Positions 62,446 to 64,000 of a stretch of DNA of 64,000 nucleotides are shown here, one piece after another. Numbering within the stretch: position 1 is the stretch's first letter; each line of letters begins with the position of its first letter. Location: assembly GCF_009765215.1 (NCBI RefSeq), contig NZ_VLNV01000003.1, forward strand, positions 186,001 to 250,000, read 5' to 3'. The translations under genes and the position numbers were made by a program. Source of the DNA: Lysobacter prati (GTDB lineage Bacteria > Pseudomonadota > Gammaproteobacteria > Xanthomonadales > Xanthomonadaceae). The notes beneath the pieces were generated by a model that saw nothing but the letters and a program-made list of their open reading frames with translations, had not been told where the DNA came from and made no database searches.

Positions 62446-63198
62446 TTAGCGCTTGCTGACAACTTCGCCGACGCGCGAGCCGGTAGCGAAGAAGTCATGC
62501 AGGTCGTGAGCGAACGTATCGAACTTGTTGTTCGTAACGCGGTTCAGACGGGTGAAGAAGTTGTATGCCAGCACCGCCGGGATTGCGACGAACAGGCCGA
62601 TGGCGGTCATGATCAGTGCTTCACCGACCGGGCCGGCAACGGCGTCGATCGAAGCCTGGCCGGTGGCGCTGATGCGGATCAGGGCGTGGTAGATGCCCCA
62701 GACCGTACCGAGCAGACCAACGAACGGAGCGGTCGAACCGACGGTGGCGAGCACGGTCAGGCCGGCTTCCAGCTTCGAGGACTCGCGGGTCACACCCTGA
62801 CGCAGGGCGCGGTCAACGAACTCGGAGCGGTTGAGCGACTCGACCAGGCGCGAACCTTCGTGGCGCTGGTGGTGGGCTGCTGCCTGGGCAGCATCGAGAG
62901 CGATCTTCGAAAACGGCTCGAAGCGACCCTGCTCTTCCATGAAGCGGATTGCGTCCTGTGCGTTCGGGGTCTCCCAGAACGTGCTGACCACGCGATCAGA
63001 ACTGGCGCGCAGGCGCAGGTTCTTCACGAAGTTCACCACGATCCAGTAGATCGAGAGGATCGACATGATGGCGAGGGTGAGGAATACGACCCAGCCGACC
63101 AGGTCGAAGTTCTGCAACAGATGCGCGAAGCTCATCTGCTGGAGTGCCTCGGCGTTGGAGCCTCCGGCGGTCGCAGCGGTGGTGGTTTCCTGCAGCAT
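62446..63198 (-). CDS. exbB: ExbB/MotA/TolQ-family proton channel protein
   Basis: 250 residues. Three membrane spans: about 35-55 (GWVVFLTLAIMSILSIYWIVV), 150-172 (LTVLATVGSTAPFVGLLGTVWGIYHAL) and 190-215 (VGEALIMTAIGLFVAIPAVLAYNFF). The segment GSTAPFVGLLGTVWGI and EALIMTAIGLFVAIPAV carry the family signatures with the channel Thr and Glu. AAGGT Shine-Dalgarno before ATG 63198. ExbB rather than TolQ by context with tonB. Confidence 0.95.
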   Translation of the reverse strand: MLQETTTAATAGGSNAEALQQMSFAHLLQNFDLVGWVVFLTLAIMSILSIYWIVVNFVKNLRLRASSDRVVSTFWETPNAQDAIRFMEEQGRFEPFSKIALDAAQAAAHHQRHEGSRLVESLNRSEFVDRALRQGVTRESSKLEAGLTVLATVGSTAPFVGLLGTVWGIYHALIRISATGQASIDAVAGPVGEALIMTAIGLFVAIPAVLAYNFFTRLNRVTNNKFDTFAHDLHDFFATGSRVGEVVSKR

Positions 63199-63271
63199 GA
63201 CGCTTACCTTTGAATGTCGTGGAAAGGAAAGAGGTGGTACGGATTGCCTACAACTTGTCCCGTGACCCCGA

Positions 63272-63946
63272 TCAGGTCGGCGGGACGAAATCTACCGGGA
63301 CGCGGACGCGGCTGGTTACGCCAACGCCGTTCTGCATCTCGGGGTTGAACTTCCACTTCCGGGCGGCATCCATTGCAGCGCGGTCGAGGTTGCGGTTACG
63401 GCTCGACTTCTCGACCGCGACGTCCAGGACATTGCCCTGACCGTCAATGGTGATGATCAGCGTAACCGTGCCACCAACGCCCTGGCGGGCTTCGGTCGGC
63501 GGGTACTTGGGCGGGTTGAGCCGCTTCGAGGACGGGTCGACGCTTGAGCCAATCGTCGTTGCCGGTGCGGGCGGCGACGGCGGACTCGGCGGCGGCGCGG
63601 CCACGTCAACCGGGCTCGGATCGTCGACCAGCACCGGCGGTTCATCCGGCGGCGGCGGCAACGGAGTCGGCTGCGGCGGCGTCAGCTTCGGCGGCGGCTT
63701 GAGCTCCTTCGGGGGCTCAGGCGGCGGCGGCGGCGGCGGCGGAGGCGGCGGCGGCGGCTTGATCAGGTTGACGAACGTGACGTCTTCCTCTTGCTGCGCC
63801 GTGGCCGGAGGGGCCATAGGAGCGAGCAAAAGCAGCAGGGCCGCGACATGGAATGCGATCGCAATGGTTACACCGGCGATACGCGCCCAGTTCAAACCTT
63901 CGCGGTCGTCATCTTTTCTTGCGTGGATTTCGAGGTCTTGCGTCAT
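63272..63946 (-). CDS. tonB: Energy transducer TonB
   Basis: 224 residues. N-terminal anchor (about 20-43: WARIAGVTIAIAFHVAALLLLLAP) with the conserved His of the TonB transmembrane helix. A Pro-rich spanner (about 60-130) has an uninterrupted run of about a dozen prolines encoded by CGG/AGG-type repeats (63719-63756 on the plus strand). C-terminal TonB domain (about 140-222: KRLNPPKYPPTEARQGVGGTVTLIITIDGQGNVLDVAVEKSS, then AMDAARKWKFNP). First gene of tonB-exbB-exbD-exbD. Confidence 0.95.
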   Translation of the reverse strand: MTQDLEIHARKDDDREGLNWARIAGVTIAIAFHVAALLLLLAPMAPPATAQQEEDVTFVNLIKPPPPPPPPPPPPPEPPKELKPPPKLTPPQPTPLPPPPDEPPVLVDDPSPVDVAAPPPSPPSPPAPATTIGSSVDPSSKRLNPPKYPPTEARQGVGGTVTLIITIDGQGNVLDVAVEKSSRNRNLDRAAMDAARKWKFNPEMQNGVGVTSRVRVPVDFVPPT

Positions 63947-64000
63947 GCGCCGTAGCTCGCGAGGTATTTCCGGACGCCTGGGCGCCTCGGGCCGTCAGTT
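63947..64000 (-). promoter_or_regulatory. Upstream region of tonB (window edge)
   Basis: Only 54 bases are visible before the tonB ATG; no clear Shine-Dalgarno, -10 box or Fur-like dyad can be made out in them. The promoter probably extends beyond the window. Confidence 0.3.

Overview
This is a GC-rich, densely coded chromosomal stretch from a Gram-negative gammaproteobacterium, most likely Lysobacteraceae (Xanthomonadaceae; Lysobacter- or Luteimonas-like). The grounds are a tonB-exbB-exbD-exbD cluster of the Xanthomonas type, a complete mlaFEDCBA outer-membrane lipid pathway, recCBD, the Bacteroidetes-like PdxJ clade, and abundant short palindromic intergenic elements. The taxonomy is inference from content. 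No rRNA, tRNA, CRISPR array, integrase or transposase was recognised. The region looks like ordinary chromosome, not a mobile island.

Layout. 1-8.3 kb: a MexEF-OprN-like RND efflux operon on the minus strand (DUF2798-like membrane protein, catalytically atypical SDR protein, adaptor, pump, outer-membrane channel cut by the window edge), divergent from a CrgA-type LysR regulator. 8.5-17.3 kb: recC-recB-recD on the minus strand with 4-base overlaps. 17.5-21.8 kb: mlaF-E-D-C-B-A on the plus strand. 22.1-26.8 kb: a small membrane protein, RmuC, RlmI, a rhomboid protease and a DUF2238 membrane protein. 26.9-31.6 kb: M28 peptidase lipoprotein, Asp/Glu racemase, a GYF-TIGR00266 protein and a patatin lipoprotein. 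31.6-34.6 kb: a DesT-DesC-DesB-like fatty-acid desaturation unit. 34.7-38.6 kb: amino-acid metabolism with two Lrp/AsnC regulators, a PLP lyase, a GST and phenylalanine hydroxylase. 38.6-46 kb: an FAD protein, a frameshifted membrane gene, a DesK/DesR-type and a LytS/LytTR-type two-component pair, and CrcB. 46-53.6 kb: CoA-transferase, YafY regulator, NIPSNAP fusion, fructose-1,6-bisphosphatase, VpsR-like sigma-54 activator and a 2OG-Fe(II) oxygenase. 53.6-60 kb: a PAS kinase/response regulator pair, radical SAM protein, cardiolipin synthase, two small hypotheticals and PdxJ. 60-64 kb: a third ExbD, a TonB-C-like periplasmic protein, then exbD2-exbD1-exbB-tonB.

The genes work mainly in envelope homeostasis (efflux, Mla lipid transport, cardiolipin, desaturation, TonB energy), DNA repair (RecBCD, RmuC) and regulation. 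The most checkable observations are: twin CGCAA-N5-TTGCG operators 40 bp apart between an Lrp/AsnC gene and phhA; four 14-bp tandem units holding the stop codons of two convergent genes; a one-base frameshift splitting a membrane protein; a set of genes whose -10 box sits 6-7 bp before the ATG with no Shine-Dalgarno, suggesting leaderless mRNAs; and a third exbD beside a stand-alone TonB-C-like protein. No wholly new system is claimed.
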